Shown here in pieces: positions 35,681 to 45,051 of a DNA stretch of 64,000 nucleotides (within the stretch, counting starts at the first letter, position 1; every line of letters starts with the position of its first letter). The notes beneath the pieces were generated by a model. It did not search any database. It was not told where the DNA came from and worked only from the letters and a program-made list of their open reading frames with translations. The stretch comes from Limnohabitans sp. Jir61 (lineage in GTDB: Bacteria > Pseudomonadota > Gammaproteobacteria > Burkholderiales > Burkholderiaceae_C). The stretch lies in the NCBI RefSeq assembly GCF_003063545.1, contig NZ_NESD01000001.1, forward strand, positions 1,239,859 to 1,303,858. The letters run 5' to 3'. A program made the position numbers and the translations under genes.

Positions 35681-37258
35681 TTATTTCCATTGGAATTGAG
35701 GACTCATTGCAAGATAAGCCAAAGTGCGGCGTATGCCATTCCACTCGTCTTGTGACTGACTCAATAAGCCCGTAGTGACCTCCAGCTTTTGGGCCCCTCT
35801 GACTTGCCGCAAACTTACCTGAGAAGACTCACCCAGCAATCGTTTTGAAAGCGCCTCTAGCAGCCCCTCATGGGTCGCGCTAAAGCCAGAAACGTTGAGT
35901 AACTTCTCTGTTCCGACGAAGCCTGTGCCCCACCAGTTGTCAAGCAATCCAACTGGTAAGAACCAACGCTGACGAATCGCATGAGAGGTCAGCCAATAGC
36001 TGTTCACATCAGGATGCCCGTCAGGAGTTGGCCAATAGTAAAGTCTCTGTCCAGCGTTTGAGATCTGATTCACCAAACCTTGACTTGGAGCCAACTCGAG
36101 GTCAAGTTTTCTCATAAAGCTAATGGCGAGCTCAAGGGGGCGTTTTAGCTTTTTATGCTTTGCACTCTTGAGCCCAGTCTGAAGCTCCTCTGAGAGCAAG
36201 ATGTGCTCGAGCACATGAGCAATCTGCTGGGAACTTTTTGCATTTGCCATCCATACCTTGGCTGCAGAGGCGACGAGCTGGGCTGGAGGTTGGTCGCTCA
36301 CAAAACGACGGCAGAACTTTTCGCAAATGTATTGGGCCGTGCCTGAGTGATTGGACAACATATCCAGTACACGCTGACCATCTGCCATTGCTGCTTGATA
36401 AGGTTCGAACTCCTGGGCCAAGACTCTTTTTTGGTAGGGGTCGTGCCATGCATCAAGGTAGGTAAATTTGCCAGTGCTAGGCAGACTTAAGCCAGAGCCA
36501 ATCCCTCTTCCGTCTTCCACAGTCCAGCCAGTAAAGGCCCTTGCTGCCTCGTACACATCTTGATCGATATAGCCACTGGGTTTTCCTTGAAGTGCACCAG
36601 GTACCTCACGCCAACGGCTATAAAGATCATTCAAATAATTGGTGCGTCCAAGCGTGTGCAACTCGAACAACTCACGCGCGAAATTCTCATTCGGGGCCCC
36701 AGTTTTAGAGCTGCGGTTGTTTAAGTAAACGAGCATTGGCGTGCTCTTCGCAACCTTCGTGAGCAACTCTTGAAAATTACCCAGAGCAAGTCGCCTAAGG
36801 TCTGCGTCAAATTCGGGCATTCCTACGGCTACTGAAATGTCTCCGGCGTGAACATTAAAGTGGTTCTGCCAAAAATCCACCATGAGCTCGCGAAGCTGCC
36901 ACTGGCTGTAGCGAGCATGCAAAAGCTTAGAGGCCGTTGCCTCTGCGACAGGCCTTGTTCGCTCCTGATAGGCTATTTTTCGCTTGTTATCGGTCAGAGG
37001 CCAAAGCTGCTCAGTGCTTTGATTCAATAAGCTCAGTGAGCGATTTTCGTTTAGCGCCTCAAATTCAGGCGCGCTAGCTGTACTGGCTGAATAGCTGATT
37101 CTCAATACCGCCTTGTCCAAGGCTGACCCAAGGGACGGATCATCCCTAGTTGGATTCAACTGCTTTTGGATCCAACGACTTGGTCCAAGGCGTGAAAAAT
37201 CTTGTACCTCTGATTGGTTAGCCCCAAACGTAATTCGCTCAAGCAGTGAGTTGCTCAT
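35681..37258 (-). CDS. DUF1800 family protein
   Basis: A 525-residue protein with the family opening LLERITFGANQSEVQDFSRLGPSRWIQKQLNP (residues 4-35). It also has LRELMVDFWQNHFNVH (near 137), NENFARELFELHTLG (near 198), YEAARAFTGWTV and HSGTAQYICEKFCRRFV. The function is unknown; gene pairing with DUF1501 is conserved. No clear signal peptide is seen, so export may depend on the Tat-bearing partner (inference). It is the first gene of the pair. Confidence 0.9.
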   Translation of the reverse strand: MSNSLLERITFGANQSEVQDFSRLGPSRWIQKQLNPTRDDPSLGSALDKAVLRISYSASTASAPEFEALNENRSLSLLNQSTEQLWPLTDNKRKIAYQERTRPVAEATASKLLHARYSQWQLRELMVDFWQNHFNVHAGDISVAVGMPEFDADLRRLALGNFQELLTKVAKSTPMLVYLNNRSSKTGAPNENFARELFELHTLGRTNYLNDLYSRWREVPGALQGKPSGYIDQDVYEAARAFTGWTVEDGRGIGSGLSLPSTGKFTYLDAWHDPYQKRVLAQEFEPYQAAMADGQRVLDMLSNHSGTAQYICEKFCRRFVSDQPPAQLVASAAKVWMANAKSSQQIAHVLEHILLSEELQTGLKSAKHKKLKRPLELAISFMRKLDLELAPSQGLVNQISNAGQRLYYWPTPDGHPDVNSYWLTSHAIRQRWFLPVGLLDNWWGTGFVGTEKLLNVSGFSATHEGLLEALSKRLLGESSQVSLRQVRGAQKLEVTTGLLSQSQDEWNGIRRTLAYLAMSPQFQWK

Positions 37259-37322
37259 AGATTAAGCTTAATCAAATTAGCAAATTGATGAGCCGCTAAT
37301 CACTGTTAACAAAAATTACAGC

Positions 37323-38483
37323 TCAGCCAAACAAGACTTCTGTCGGCGTTATTGTGCGAAGATTTTTTTCGCACCAATCCTTACCGTTGGTCTGGCTAAA
37401 GTAAAGATTGCGGTAGTTAACCCAGCAAGCTGCGAGCCAAGCTGACTTAGTTCTGTGAGCCACGTCTTTCATCTCACGAAGCAATTTCAAATGCACATTC
37501 AATTCACGTTCACGTTCTGGCAGTGCAACCTTGTATGACTTCAAAGCTTGACCCTCAGTTCGCATGAAAGTCACGAAAAGACGCTCCACGATGAATGGCA
37601 CATAGGTGGCTCCAGCATGAAGGCCTTTGTCGTCTGCAACTTTGGAGTGAATCAAATCACGCACAGCCGGAGCCATGCGCTTGTCTGCTGTTACCAAGAC
37701 TCGTTTAACAAACGGGATAAATTTTTCCCAAAACTTTGGTGAAGCGACAAAGTAATTGGCAGCAGAAAAACTGGTCGAGGGCTCGATTTCTTTGAGTTCT
37801 TTGGTATCTAGGCCAGCTGCATTAAAGAACGCATTGACGAGCTCCAAGAACTGAGGATGCGAGACTTCGCCTTGCAACCACATGTTGTGATACAGGGCCT
37901 CGTTGTAGGGGTGTGGATTGCAAAAATAAACGTCGTAGCCAGGGTGATCCACAATTTGTTTGACCAGCTCTGCGCCAGACATGCCTGTTTTCTCACCAAA
38001 ACGCCAAGATAGTGCTCCCCATAGACTGGCACCTTGTGTTGCAGCATTTTTTTCGAGTTGTTCAAAGACATTGAACTCCATCAACTCAGAACTGCTGCGA
38101 CTGTTGTCTAGTGGATAAAACGCCGGGTCCAACAATTCTCGCTGCCACCCCTCGAAATAAATCTGAAAAACTCTAATCGGTGAATTTAAAGCTCGGGGGG
38201 GTTGCTTAGCTAAATTTGATTCAAGCTTGGCATCAACTGCAGGAGTCTCAGTCTTAGACTCAGCCACAGCCTTAGAAGGCTTTGACTTAACAGCTGAAAG
38301 TACGCCTTTCTTTGATGGTTCTAGCTGTTTTAATTCCCCCGATTGCGGCTCCACAGCTGCAGGTGTATCTACTTTTCTTACTTCAGCAGCCACAGTTGCG
38401 ACAACTGGTACAGCCACGGCAGAAGTTGTAGGTAGCTCTTTTTTAGGTGTAGATTTTGAAGATCTTGTTTTTTTAGTAGCCAA
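37323..38483 (-). CDS. Unrecognised protein with Lys/Thr/Ala-rich N-terminus
   Basis: A 386-residue protein. Residues 1-98 are low-complexity and basic (KKTRSSKSTPKK, then Ala/Val/Pro/Ser). Residues about 100-386 form a folded domain starting SPIRVFQIYFEGWQRELLDPAFYPLDNSR, with WRFGEKTGMSGAEL, YFCNPHPYNEALYHNMW and a C-terminal LYFSQTNGKDWCEKN. I do not recognise the family. A place in surface-glycan synthesis is suggested only by position at the left edge of that locus and by the tail style shared with the coiled-coil protein at 56088-58175. A C7 run (38195-38201 as G on plus) lies in the Pro-Pro-Arg codons. Confidence 0.65.
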   Translation of the reverse strand: MATKKTRSSKSTPKKELPTTSAVAVPVVATVAAEVRKVDTPAAVEPQSGELKQLEPSKKGVLSAVKSKPSKAVAESKTETPAVDAKLESNLAKQPPRALNSPIRVFQIYFEGWQRELLDPAFYPLDNSRSSSELMEFNVFEQLEKNAATQGASLWGALSWRFGEKTGMSGAELVKQIVDHPGYDVYFCNPHPYNEALYHNMWLQGEVSHPQFLELVNAFFNAAGLDTKELKEIEPSTSFSAANYFVASPKFWEKFIPFVKRVLVTADKRMAPAVRDLIHSKVADDKGLHAGATYVPFIVERLFVTFMRTEGQALKSYKVALPERERELNVHLKLLREMKDVAHRTKSAWLAACWVNYRNLYFSQTNGKDWCEKNLRTITPTEVLFG

Positions 38484-38561
38484 GTTGATACTCCGAAGAT
38501 GTCATCTATCAAGTTTAATCGTAAGTTGATAAATATTTTTATTCAAAAAATCAACAAGCGA

Positions 38562-39728
38562 TTAGTCTGACCCGAACAAGTCCCTTGTGTAAACCTTCTC
38601 GACTACATCATCCAAGTCAGCTGTTTGACGATTCGCCACAATCAAATCAGCCTGCTTCTTAAAATCGTTAAGGTCATTTACGACAGCTGAGTTGTAGAAA
38701 TGGGGTTCGTGCAGCACAGGCTCGTACACGATCACCTCAATGCCCTTGGCCTTGAGGCGCTTCATGATGCCCTGCACGCTGCTGGCGCGGAAGTTATCGC
38801 TGCCCGCCTTCATCACCAAGCGGTAAATACCCACCACCTTAGGCTTGCGCTTCATGATGTCAAACGCCACAAAGTCTTTGCGCGTGCTGTTGGCGTCCAC
38901 GATGGCGCGCATCAAGTTTTGCGGAATGTCGGCGTAGTTAGCCAGCATTTGCTTGGTGTCTTTGGGGAGGCAGTAGCCACCGTAGCCAAATGAGGGGTTG
39001 TTGTAGTGGTTGCCAATGCGTGGGTCTAAGCACACCCCAACAATCACTTGGCGCGAATCCAAACCCATTGAAGACGCATAGCTGTCTAGTTCGTTGAAAT
39101 ACGCCACCCGCATGGCTAGGTAAGTGTTGGCAAACAGCTTGATGGCTTCAGCCTCGGTGCTGTCGGTTAGAAGCACGGGCATGTCTTTTTTAATCGCGCC
39201 TTCAATCAACAGATCGGCAAAAGCTTGGCCCTTGTCAGAACGCTCACCCACCACAATGCGGCTGGGGTGTAAGTTGTCTTGCAAGGCACGGCCCTCACGC
39301 AAAAACTCGGGAGAAAAAATAATGTTATGCGTCATGTGCTTCAAACGCATGCGCTCGGTAAACCCAACTGGAATGGTGGACTTGATCACCATCGTCGCCT
39401 GTGGGTTGATAGCCAACACATCGGCAATCACACTTTCAACTGACTTGGTGTTGAAGTAGTTGGTCTCTGCGTCGTAGTCGGTCGGTGTGGCAATGATCAC
39501 AAAGCTCGCGCCCTTGTAGGCCTCTTCTTTGTTGAGCGTGGCTTTGAAGTTAAGCGGCTTGTTGCGCAGATAATCTTCCATCTCTGCGTCTTCAATGGGT
39601 AGCTCTTTGCGGTTGAGCTGGTCTACCTTGGCAGCCACCACATCGAGCGCCACCACCTCATGGTGCTGCGCCAACAAAATGCCGTTGGACAAACCTACAT
39701 AACCTGTACCTGCAATTGCGATTTTCAT
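38562..39728 (-). CDS. ugd: UDP-glucose 6-dehydrogenase
   Basis: A 388-residue enzyme, the same length as E. coli Ugd and similar throughout. It oxidises UDP-glucose to UDP-glucuronate with two NAD+. Seen: the Rossmann start [73 protein letters not shown], and the catalytic Cys in [15 protein letters not shown]. The start is the ATG at 39728; the frame is open to 39866 but that part does not fit the family. UDP-glucuronate would feed the surface glycan. Its ATG overlaps the stop of a small upstream gene. Confidence 0.95.
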   Translation of the reverse strand: MKIAIAGTGYVGLSNGILLAQHHEVVALDVVAAKVDQLNRKELPIEDAEMEDYLRNKPLNFKATLNKEEAYKGASFVIIATPTDYDAETNYFNTKSVESVIADVLAINPQATMVIKSTIPVGFTERMRLKHMTHNIIFSPEFLREGRALQDNLHPSRIVVGERSDKGQAFADLLIEGAIKKDMPVLLTDSTEAEAIKLFANTYLAMRVAYFNELDSYASSMGLDSRQVIVGVCLDPRIGNHYNNPSFGYGGYCLPKDTKQMLANYADIPQNLMRAIVDANSTRKDFVAFDIMKRKPKVVGIYRLVMKAGSDNFRASSVQGIMKRLKAKGIEVIVYEPVLHEPHFYNSAVVNDLNDFKKQADLIVANRQTADLDDVVEKVYTRDLFGSD

Positions 39729-39946
39729 ACTGAAGTTGTTTTGAAAAATTGAAACCAAAAATAAATCATGCTTGCCAGCAGCCCGCCAGCAAACATCAAA
39801 CTGCGTGCATTCGCCACCGACACCCGAGGCCTGCGGCGCACTACAAGCAAAATTCTGTGCGCACACAAGGCCGTTAGCAACAACGCTGCAAACAAATCGA
39901 GTGAATGTGCATCCATGTCACGATTATCATCGTTAGATGCATTCAT
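39725..39946 (-). CDS. Small membrane protein upstream of ugd
   Basis: A 73-residue protein with two hydrophobic helices (about residues 17-34 and 48-66) and a basic loop [14 protein letters not shown] between them. Its TGA overlaps the ugd ATG (ATGA), a sign of translational coupling. A later ATG (39916, MDAHSLD) is also possible; the first would overlap the divergent glycosyltransferase start by 10 bp. No family recognised. It may be a small accessory of the glycan system, or a chance frame; the coupling speaks for the former. Confidence 0.45.
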   Translation of the reverse strand: MNASNDDNRDMDAHSLDLFAALLLTALCAHRILLVVRRRPRVSVANARSLMFAGGLLASMIYFWFQFFKTTSV

Positions 39947-41025
39947 CTTCCAAAGGTTTCAACCTCATCGGCTACGCCACCTCGCCCATGGGTCTGGGCG
40001 AAGACTTGCGGTCGTTCGCGGCCATGCTTGACCACCTAGAAATTCCGTTTTCCGTGATCGACATCCCCACCGATGTACAAGGCCAAGTCAGCGTGCAATG
40101 GCAACACATGACCACGCACGACTACGACACCAGTGTGTTCTTTATGTCGGCCATGGAGTGCCAAAACCTCGCCCGCGTTCACCCTCAGCTCTTTAGCCAA
40201 CCCAAACGCAAAATTGGCTACTTCTTGTGGGAACTGCCCGACTTCCCTAGCCAACACACCGCCGCGCTCAAACTGGTAGACCACATCTGGTGCCCCACCC
40301 GCTTTGTGCAGCAGGCCTTCTTTGCCAAATCACGCCAGCTCACGCTGTCGCTGCCCTTGCCTGTGGTGCAGCATGCGCCCACGGGCCGCAACTTTCGCAA
40401 AGAGCTCAAAGTACCGGCCAAGGCCTTTGTGTCGCTCTACATGTTTGACCTGCACTCCACCCTCACCCGCAAAAACCCACATGCGGTGCTGCGCGTGTTC
40501 TTGGAGTTTGCAAACAGCCACCCCGAAGCCTATCTGTTCTTAAAAATCAGCCGCTGGCAAAACATGGGCACCAAAGCCTTGGGCTGGATACCTAAGCACC
40601 CGCGTATCAAACTCATCAAAGACACCCTCAGCCCAGGCGAGCTGACCGACCTTTACAACAGCGCCAACTGCTACCTGTCGCTGCACCGCAGCGAAGGCTT
40701 TGGTCGCACGCTGGTAGAAGCCCTGCAAAACGGCCTGCATGTGGTCAGCACCGATTTCTCGGGCCCGCAAGACTACCTCACCCCGCAAAACGCCCTGCTT
40801 GTTAACTGGCAGCGTGCCGACGTGGGCCCCAAAGACTACCCCCACTTGACTGAGCCCAGCTGGTGGGCCGACCCCGACGAACGAAGCGCCGTTCAACAGC
40901 TTGAACAGGCCTACGAGCGCGCAAAAAAAGGGCCCAATACTCAGGGCCAAAACGACGGTGCACAGTTCATGCACGAAGCCTTGGCCTCTAAATACAGGCC
41001 CATTTTGAAAACGTACTTACGTTAA
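39937..41025 (+). CDS. Family 4-like glycosyltransferase
   Basis: A 362-residue GT-B enzyme. The N-terminal half has GFNLIGYATSPMGLGEDLRSFAAML. The C-terminal half shows the donor-binding signature: FVSLYMFDLHSTLTRKNPHAVL, NSANCYLSLHRSEGFGRTLVEALQNGLHVV with the EGFGRTLVE glutamates. It resembles the larger transferase at 53262-55115 in both halves (GxGEDLR and LHRxEGFGRTL), so the two are paralogues. It is the only plus-strand gene of the locus and is divergent from ugd. It works in the cytoplasm; donor sugar unknown. Confidence 0.88.
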   Translation: MHSSSKGFNLIGYATSPMGLGEDLRSFAAMLDHLEIPFSVIDIPTDVQGQVSVQWQHMTTHDYDTSVFFMSAMECQNLARVHPQLFSQPKRKIGYFLWELPDFPSQHTAALKLVDHIWCPTRFVQQAFFAKSRQLTLSLPLPVVQHAPTGRNFRKELKVPAKAFVSLYMFDLHSTLTRKNPHAVLRVFLEFANSHPEAYLFLKISRWQNMGTKALGWIPKHPRIKLIKDTLSPGELTDLYNSANCYLSLHRSEGFGRTLVEALQNGLHVVSTDFSGPQDYLTPQNALLVNWQRADVGPKDYPHLTEPSWWADPDERSAVQQLEQAYERAKKGPNTQGQNDGAQFMHEALASKYRPILKTYLR

Positions 41026-41026
41026 T

Positions 41027-41320
41027 TTATCGCTGGCTCACCAAATGGCCACTCACAAACTTGTGCAACAAACTTGCTGCAAAAGTTTGGTACGGAATAC
41101 CTTCTTCCAGCGCTCGTGCTTGCAAACTTTTTAAATCGCGGCTCGAGATGCGAATGTTTAAGCGTTGGTCTTTTTTAAACGTGGCGTCTGCAGCTGCGCG
41201 GTGCGCTTTGATTTGCTTATTCACATCAGCCACTGGCTTTAGAGTACCGGCCTCTAAGTTCTGCAAAATTTCCAACTCTTCTTCATCGTACTTCGGTTCA
41301 GCTTTTGTTTTGCTTTTCAT
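41027..41320 (-). CDS. BrnA/CopG-type antitoxin
   Basis: A 97-residue protein. A ribbon-helix-helix DNA-binding part lies in the C-terminal half: LNIRISSRDLKSLQARALEEGIPYQTFAASLLHKFV. The N-terminal half is charged and probably binds the toxin. The ATG at 41320 overlaps the toxin stop (TGATG) and has AGGAG 8 nt upstream; a GTG one codon earlier is also in frame. It would neutralise the RNase encoded upstream and repress the operon through the palindrome at 41601-41621. Confidence 0.82.
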   Translation of the reverse strand: MKSKTKAEPKYDEEELEILQNLEAGTLKPVADVNKQIKAHRAAADATFKKDQRLNIRISSRDLKSLQARALEEGIPYQTFAASLLHKFVSGHLVSQR

Positions 41321-41601
41321 CACTCGCTCCTGTACTGCTTGGTTGCCTTGCGGCTTGGGATGATCGTTTTTAGAAAAATCTCTGTGTCTGTTTCCAAATA
41401 TGGCACTGCATACACATAGTCATCAACCTGCACCATCGAAATTCTCTGCCCCGGGTACTTCTCTTGATTCGGATGCTCCAGCACATCCAACTCATTTCCA
41501 GAACCAATTTCAAACACGATTTGTTCAAAAGAAATACCGCGTTCTTTTATCAGCAACTGATTCTTATCTGAATTCCAGTTGTAAATCTTGGCGCTGTTCA
41601 T
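41320..41601 (-). CDS. BrnT-type ribonuclease toxin, putative
   Basis: A 93-residue protein with a RelE-like BrnT pattern: IYNWNSDKNQLLIKERGISFEQIVFEI at the start (family: F.WD..K...N..KHGV.FE.A), then YPGQRISMVQVDDYVYAVPYL and the C-terminal TEIFLKTIIPSRKATKQYR with the conserved basic (S/A)RKAT. BrnT cuts mRNA and stops translation. The order toxin-antitoxin with an overlap is that of brnTA. The ATG lies at the edge of an operator palindrome. Confidence 0.82.
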   Translation of the reverse strand: MNSAKIYNWNSDKNQLLIKERGISFEQIVFEIGSGNELDVLEHPNQEKYPGQRISMVQVDDYVYAVPYLETDTEIFLKTIIPSRKATKQYRSE

Positions 41602-41621
41602 GTGTGCATTTTATGCACACA
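41601..41621. promoter_or_regulatory. Operator palindrome of the toxin-antitoxin operon
   Basis: TGTGTGCAT-TTT-ATGCACACA, a perfect 9-bp inverted repeat that begins in the toxin start codon. Ribbon-helix-helix antitoxins bind such repeats, so autoregulation is likely. Confidence 0.75.
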
Positions 41622-41624
41622 AAT

Positions 41625-41655
41625 AAAAAAGCGCAACACCGAAATGTCGCGCTTT
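41625..41655 (-). terminator. Intrinsic terminator after the Ala/Pro-rich gene
   Basis: On the minus strand AAAGCGC (41655-41649), an inner ACA..TGT pairing, then GCGCTTTT (41634-41627) with a T-run. It ends transcription of the glycan operon 18 bp after its last gene and just before the toxin-antitoxin operator. Confidence 0.75.
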
Positions 41656-41673
41656 GCAAAAAGTAAATGCCGC

Positions 41674-42360
41674 TTAAACCGCTGGCTGCCCTTGCTCTGC
41701 TGGAGCTGCACCTTCAGCAGCAGCTGCTTGCTTGCGCTCATCCAAGATCTTTTTAGCCACTGCCAGCACCAGTTGCGACTTGGGGCCTTGGTCTAAAAAC
41801 TCTTTCGATGCCAAAAAGTCCACCAGCAGCGCTGCGGACGCTACGCCCACGCGGGGGTCAACCACTTCCATCGACTCGGGCACGCGGCCTAAGAAGATTT
41901 TGTAGGCGGCAATCACGTCTTCGCGTGTGGCCTTCATCGTGTCCATCTGACCCAACACCTCGGGCTCAGCGGCTGGCGCGGCATCAGACGCCGGTAAAGC
42001 TGGCGCAGCCTCTGCGGCCACAGCAACAACAGGCGCAACAGCAACAGCCGCTGGTGCTTCTGGTTCAGCCTGAACAACGGCCCGAGCCACAGCCACAGGC
42101 GCTGCATCTGCCACAGGTTCCGCAGCTACTGCAAAAACCGGCTCAGCCACCACAGGTGCAGGCGCTGGCTCAGGGGCCGGTGCAACTGGTGCAACAGCCT
42201 CCGGCGCAGCCTGCCCTTTAGCAGCCGCCTCTGCAGCCGCTTGCGCAGCCAAGGCCTCGTCAAACGTCATCGGTGCGGGCTTGGCCACTGGCGTGGGTAC
42301 TTTGGCCTCTACATCCTCGATGACAGGCTTTTTCTTCAAACCAAAAAAATTAAACACCAT
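41674..42360 (-). CDS. Ala/Pro/Val-rich protein with a C-terminal DUF4214-like helical domain
   Basis: A 228-residue protein from MVFNFFGLKKKP (a start two codons earlier is possible). Residues about 30-140 are almost only Ala, Pro, Val and Glu. Residues about 145-220 form a short helical domain: TREDVIAAYKIFLGRVPESMEVV..., SAALLVDFLASKEFLDQ. The same pattern (AYxxxLGRxPE...VV...SxEF) begins the methyltransferase at 55120-56091. It resembles DUF4214-type modules that occur with glycosyltransferases and surface proteins. There is no signal peptide. It is the last gene of the manC operon. Role unknown; possibly a scaffold. Confidence 0.65.
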   Translation of the reverse strand: MVFNFFGLKKKPVIEDVEAKVPTPVAKPAPMTFDEALAAQAAAEAAAKGQAAPEAVAPVAPAPEPAPAPVVAEPVFAVAAEPVADAAPVAVARAVVQAEPEAPAAVAVAPVVAVAAEAAPALPASDAAPAAEPEVLGQMDTMKATREDVIAAYKIFLGRVPESMEVVDPRVGVASAALLVDFLASKEFLDQGPKSQLVLAVAKKILDERKQAAAAEGAAPAEQGQPAV

Positions 42361-43624
42361 CTGCATCCTCGGTTGACAGCTCTAACACCTGAAACGCCAG
42401 CTTACGCTTATCGGTCGATGCTTTGTCGTGCTTGGCGGGTACAAAACCTTGGCTGGTTTCTACCGTCCACATCATGCAGCCGCTTTGCATGATTTCGGGT
42501 ATTTCAAAGCGCAGCACAAAGTCGTCTGGCACATCCAGCACGCTGCGTTGCACTTTGCCGCTGGGCGTTAGCACCTTCAGGCGCAGCTTGCCTGGCTCTG
42601 GCCACGGCGCATTGCAGCGCACCAGCACGGCTGCAGTGGGCTTGCCTTGCCAGCGGTACTTGATGGTCAGTTGCTTGTTGGCCCATGCATCGGGCTGCAC
42701 GGTAGCAAACAGCTCGGGCGTGGCTAGGCGCAGGCGCCAGTCAACCTTCAGGCGCTCTATCAGCCCTTTCAGCACTTCTGGCTTTAGGTAGGCGCTGGCC
42801 TCTTTCAAAAACGCTTCCAGCTGCTTAACCAGCGGCAGCGCATCTGGCCCCAGCGGGTAGCTGGCGCACATTTCGTCCACATGCGTCCAAAACCAATGCT
42901 CGGGCACTGTGCCTAGCTCTTTGGCCACCACACGCATGCCGTCTAGCGCCACTTGGCGGCGCAGGCGCTGCGTCATGCAGGCTGCATGCAAGCGCGAAAA
43001 CGCCTGCACGCGACGCACCATGCCTATTTGGCGTGGGTAGCGCTTGAAAAAACGAACAAACAAATCAAAGTCAAACGCGGTTTTGATGCTGGCATCTAGC
43101 TCGCCCACTTGGGTCAGCGCCTCGCGGCGCATGAACACCGTGGGCTGGCAAATAAAGCTGCCATCGGCAAACACATCCAGCGGAGTAGACGGCGGCTTGG
43201 TGGGGTAATTGGCCAACACCTCGCCCGCCACATTGATGTGTTGGCCTTGGCCGTACACCATTTGGTGCTTAGGGTGCTTTTCAAAATGCGCCATAGCACG
43301 GGCCACGGCCCCTTGGGTGTACATGTCGTCTGAGTTAAGCCAACCCACCACATCACCATGCGCTTGGGCTATGGCGTGGTTCAGCGCTTCGGCGGCTCCG
43401 CCGTCTTGCTGGCTAGACCAGCGCAAGCGCTCGCCATACTCCGCCTGTAGCTGCATCAGCAGCTCTAGCGACCCGTCGGTAGACATGCCATCAGCCACGA
43501 TCAGCTCAACGTGCGGGTAGTCTTGTTCTAAAACACTACGAACTGCAGTCTCTAAAAACTGCACTTGGTTGAGCGATGGCATCACCACCGACACCAAGGG
43601 CGCTGCAGATGTTTTGTTACTCAT
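42350..43624 (-). CDS. Family 2 glycosyltransferase
   Basis: A 424-residue protein from the ATG at 43624 (a TTG at 43633 overlapping manC is also in frame). The GT2 core is complete: VSVVMPSLNQVQFLETAVRSVLEQDYPHVELIVADGMSTDGS, WSSQQDGGAAEALNHAIAQAHGDVVGWLNSDDMY (DxD-type SDD), and FICQPTVFMRREALTQVGELD. The last 150 residues form a beta-rich domain of unknown role (KYRWQGKPTAAVLVRC, SGKVQRSVLDVPDDFVLRFEIPE). It follows manC directly. It probably uses GDP-mannose or another local nucleotide sugar; this is inferred from context. Confidence 0.9.
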   Translation of the reverse strand: MSNKTSAAPLVSVVMPSLNQVQFLETAVRSVLEQDYPHVELIVADGMSTDGSLELLMQLQAEYGERLRWSSQQDGGAAEALNHAIAQAHGDVVGWLNSDDMYTQGAVARAMAHFEKHPKHQMVYGQGQHINVAGEVLANYPTKPPSTPLDVFADGSFICQPTVFMRREALTQVGELDASIKTAFDFDLFVRFFKRYPRQIGMVRRVQAFSRLHAACMTQRLRRQVALDGMRVVAKELGTVPEHWFWTHVDEMCASYPLGPDALPLVKQLEAFLKEASAYLKPEVLKGLIERLKVDWRLRLATPELFATVQPDAWANKQLTIKYRWQGKPTAAVLVRCNAPWPEPGKLRLKVLTPSGKVQRSVLDVPDDFVLRFEIPEIMQSGCMMWTVETSQGFVPAKHDKASTDKRKLAFQVLELSTEDADGV

Positions 43625-43629
43625 GGCAA

Positions 43630-45051
43630 TCAAGCTCTTCCGTACAAATCTTCAAACCGAACAATGTCGTCCTCACCCAGGTAAGAGCCAGACTGCACCT
43701 CTATCAAATGCAACGGCACTTTGCCAGGGTTTTCTAGCGAATGCGTCACACCCACAGGGATGTATACCGACTCGTTTTCTGTGACTAGTTTTACCTCGTC
43801 CCCTAATCGAACCGATGCCGTACCCGACACCACCACCCAATGCTCGGCGCGATGATGGTGCATTTGCAACGACAGCTTGGCCCCGGGCTTGACGGTGATG
43901 CGTTTGACTTGAAAGCGCCCACCACTGTCCACACTGTCGTAGCTGCCCCATGGCCTAAACACCTCGCGGTGCAGGTCTACCTCGGGGCGCTTTTGAGCCT
44001 TCAGGCGGTCTACCACCTTCTTCACATCTTGGGCTTTGTCTTTGTGGGCCACCAGCACGGCATCGGTGGTTTCGACCACCACCAAGTCGTCCACACCGAT
44101 CAGAGCCACTAGGCGGCTGTCGGCATGCACATAGCTGTTGGTTGCGCCTTCTAGCAGCACGTCACCTCGGGTGGCGTTGCCTTGGGCGTCTTGCGGCAGC
44201 ACCTGCCACACGGCAGACCATGCGCCCACATCGTTCCAGCCTGCATCAAGCGGCACGACCACGGCTTTGCTGGTTTTCTCCATCACGGCGTAGTCCACGC
44301 TGTCGGATGGGCTGCTGGCAAATGCTTCTTTGTCCAAGCGCACAAACTCTAGGTCTTTTTGTGCCTTGGTCCATGCGGCTTGGCAGGCTTGAAGCATGGC
44401 GGGGTTGGCCTTGCCAAGCTCTTCTAAAAACACCGAAGCCTTGAACATGAACATGCCACTGTTCCAGGTGTAGCTACCGTCTTTAAGGTAGGCCTGTGCG
44501 GTGGCAAGGTCGGGCTTTTCTACAAACTGCTGCACGGGCACGGCGGCATTGGCGTCTAGCGCTTGACTGGCTTTGACATAGCCATAGCCTGTTTCGGCAT
44601 GCGTGGGCACGATACCAAACGTCACCAACGCCCCACCTTCTGCCGCCTTTAGGCCTACGCGCACGGCGTGGTGAAAAGCAGGCACATTGGCAAACACATG
44701 GTCTGATGGCAACACCAGCAGCACGGGGTCAGCCCCGTTGGCTTGGGCGGCCAGTGCAGCGGCTGCAATGGCGGGCGCGGTGTTGCGTGCCATGGGCTCT
44801 AGCACGATGCTGTGCGGCTCTACACCCGCTTCGCGGCATTGCTCGCCCACCAAAAAGCGGTGGTCGTTGTTGGCCACCACGATGGGCCGCATGGCATCGG
44901 CCGTGATGCCCTGCAAACGCTTCAGCGTGAGCTGAAACAACGAAGCATCTTCGGTTACACCCAAAAACTGTTTGGGGCGCATTGCGCGTGACAGAGGCCA
45001 CAAGCGTGAGCCAGTGCCGCCAGACAAAATCACAGGTACTAATTGCGTCAT
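43630..45051 (-). CDS. manC: Mannose-1-phosphate guanylyltransferase / mannose-6-phosphate isomerase
   Basis: A 473-residue bifunctional enzyme that makes GDP-mannose from fructose 6-phosphate-derived intermediates. The N-terminal pyrophosphorylase has [15 protein letters not shown] (residues 8-22) and [14 protein letters not shown]. The C-terminal cupin (type II isomerase, about 360-473) has [41 protein letters not shown] (metal His) and [24 protein letters not shown]. It overlaps fcl by 4 bp. Its product feeds gmd and fcl to give GDP-L-fucose. Confidence 0.96.
   Translation of the reverse strand: MTQLVPVILSGGTGSRLWPLSRAMRPKQFLGVTEDASLFQLTLKRLQGITADAMRPIVVANNDHRFLVGEQCREAGVEPHSIVLEPMARNTAPAIAAAALAAQANGADPVLLVLPSDHVFANVPAFHHAVRVGLKAAEGGALVTFGIVPTHAETGYGYVKASQALDANAAVPVQQFVEKPDLATAQAYLKDGSYTWNSGMFMFKASVFLEELGKANPAMLQACQAAWTKAQKDLEFVRLDKEAFASSPSDSVDYAVMEKTSKAVVVPLDAGWNDVGAWSAVWQVLPQDAQGNATRGDVLLEGATNSYVHADSRLVALIGVDDLVVVETTDAVLVAHKDKAQDVKKVVDRLKAQKRPEVDLHREVFRPWGSYDSVDSGGRFQVKRITVKPGAKLSLQMHHHRAEHWVVVSGTASVRLGDEVKLVTENESVYIPVGVTHSLENPGKVPLHLIEVQSGSYLGEDDIVRFEDLYGRA

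Noticed and set aside
38195..38201. G7 run in the unrecognised gene at 37323-38483 as a phase-variation site
   Set aside because: Seven bases in a Pro-Pro-Arg stretch of a GC-moderate gene are within chance; no second tract nearby.
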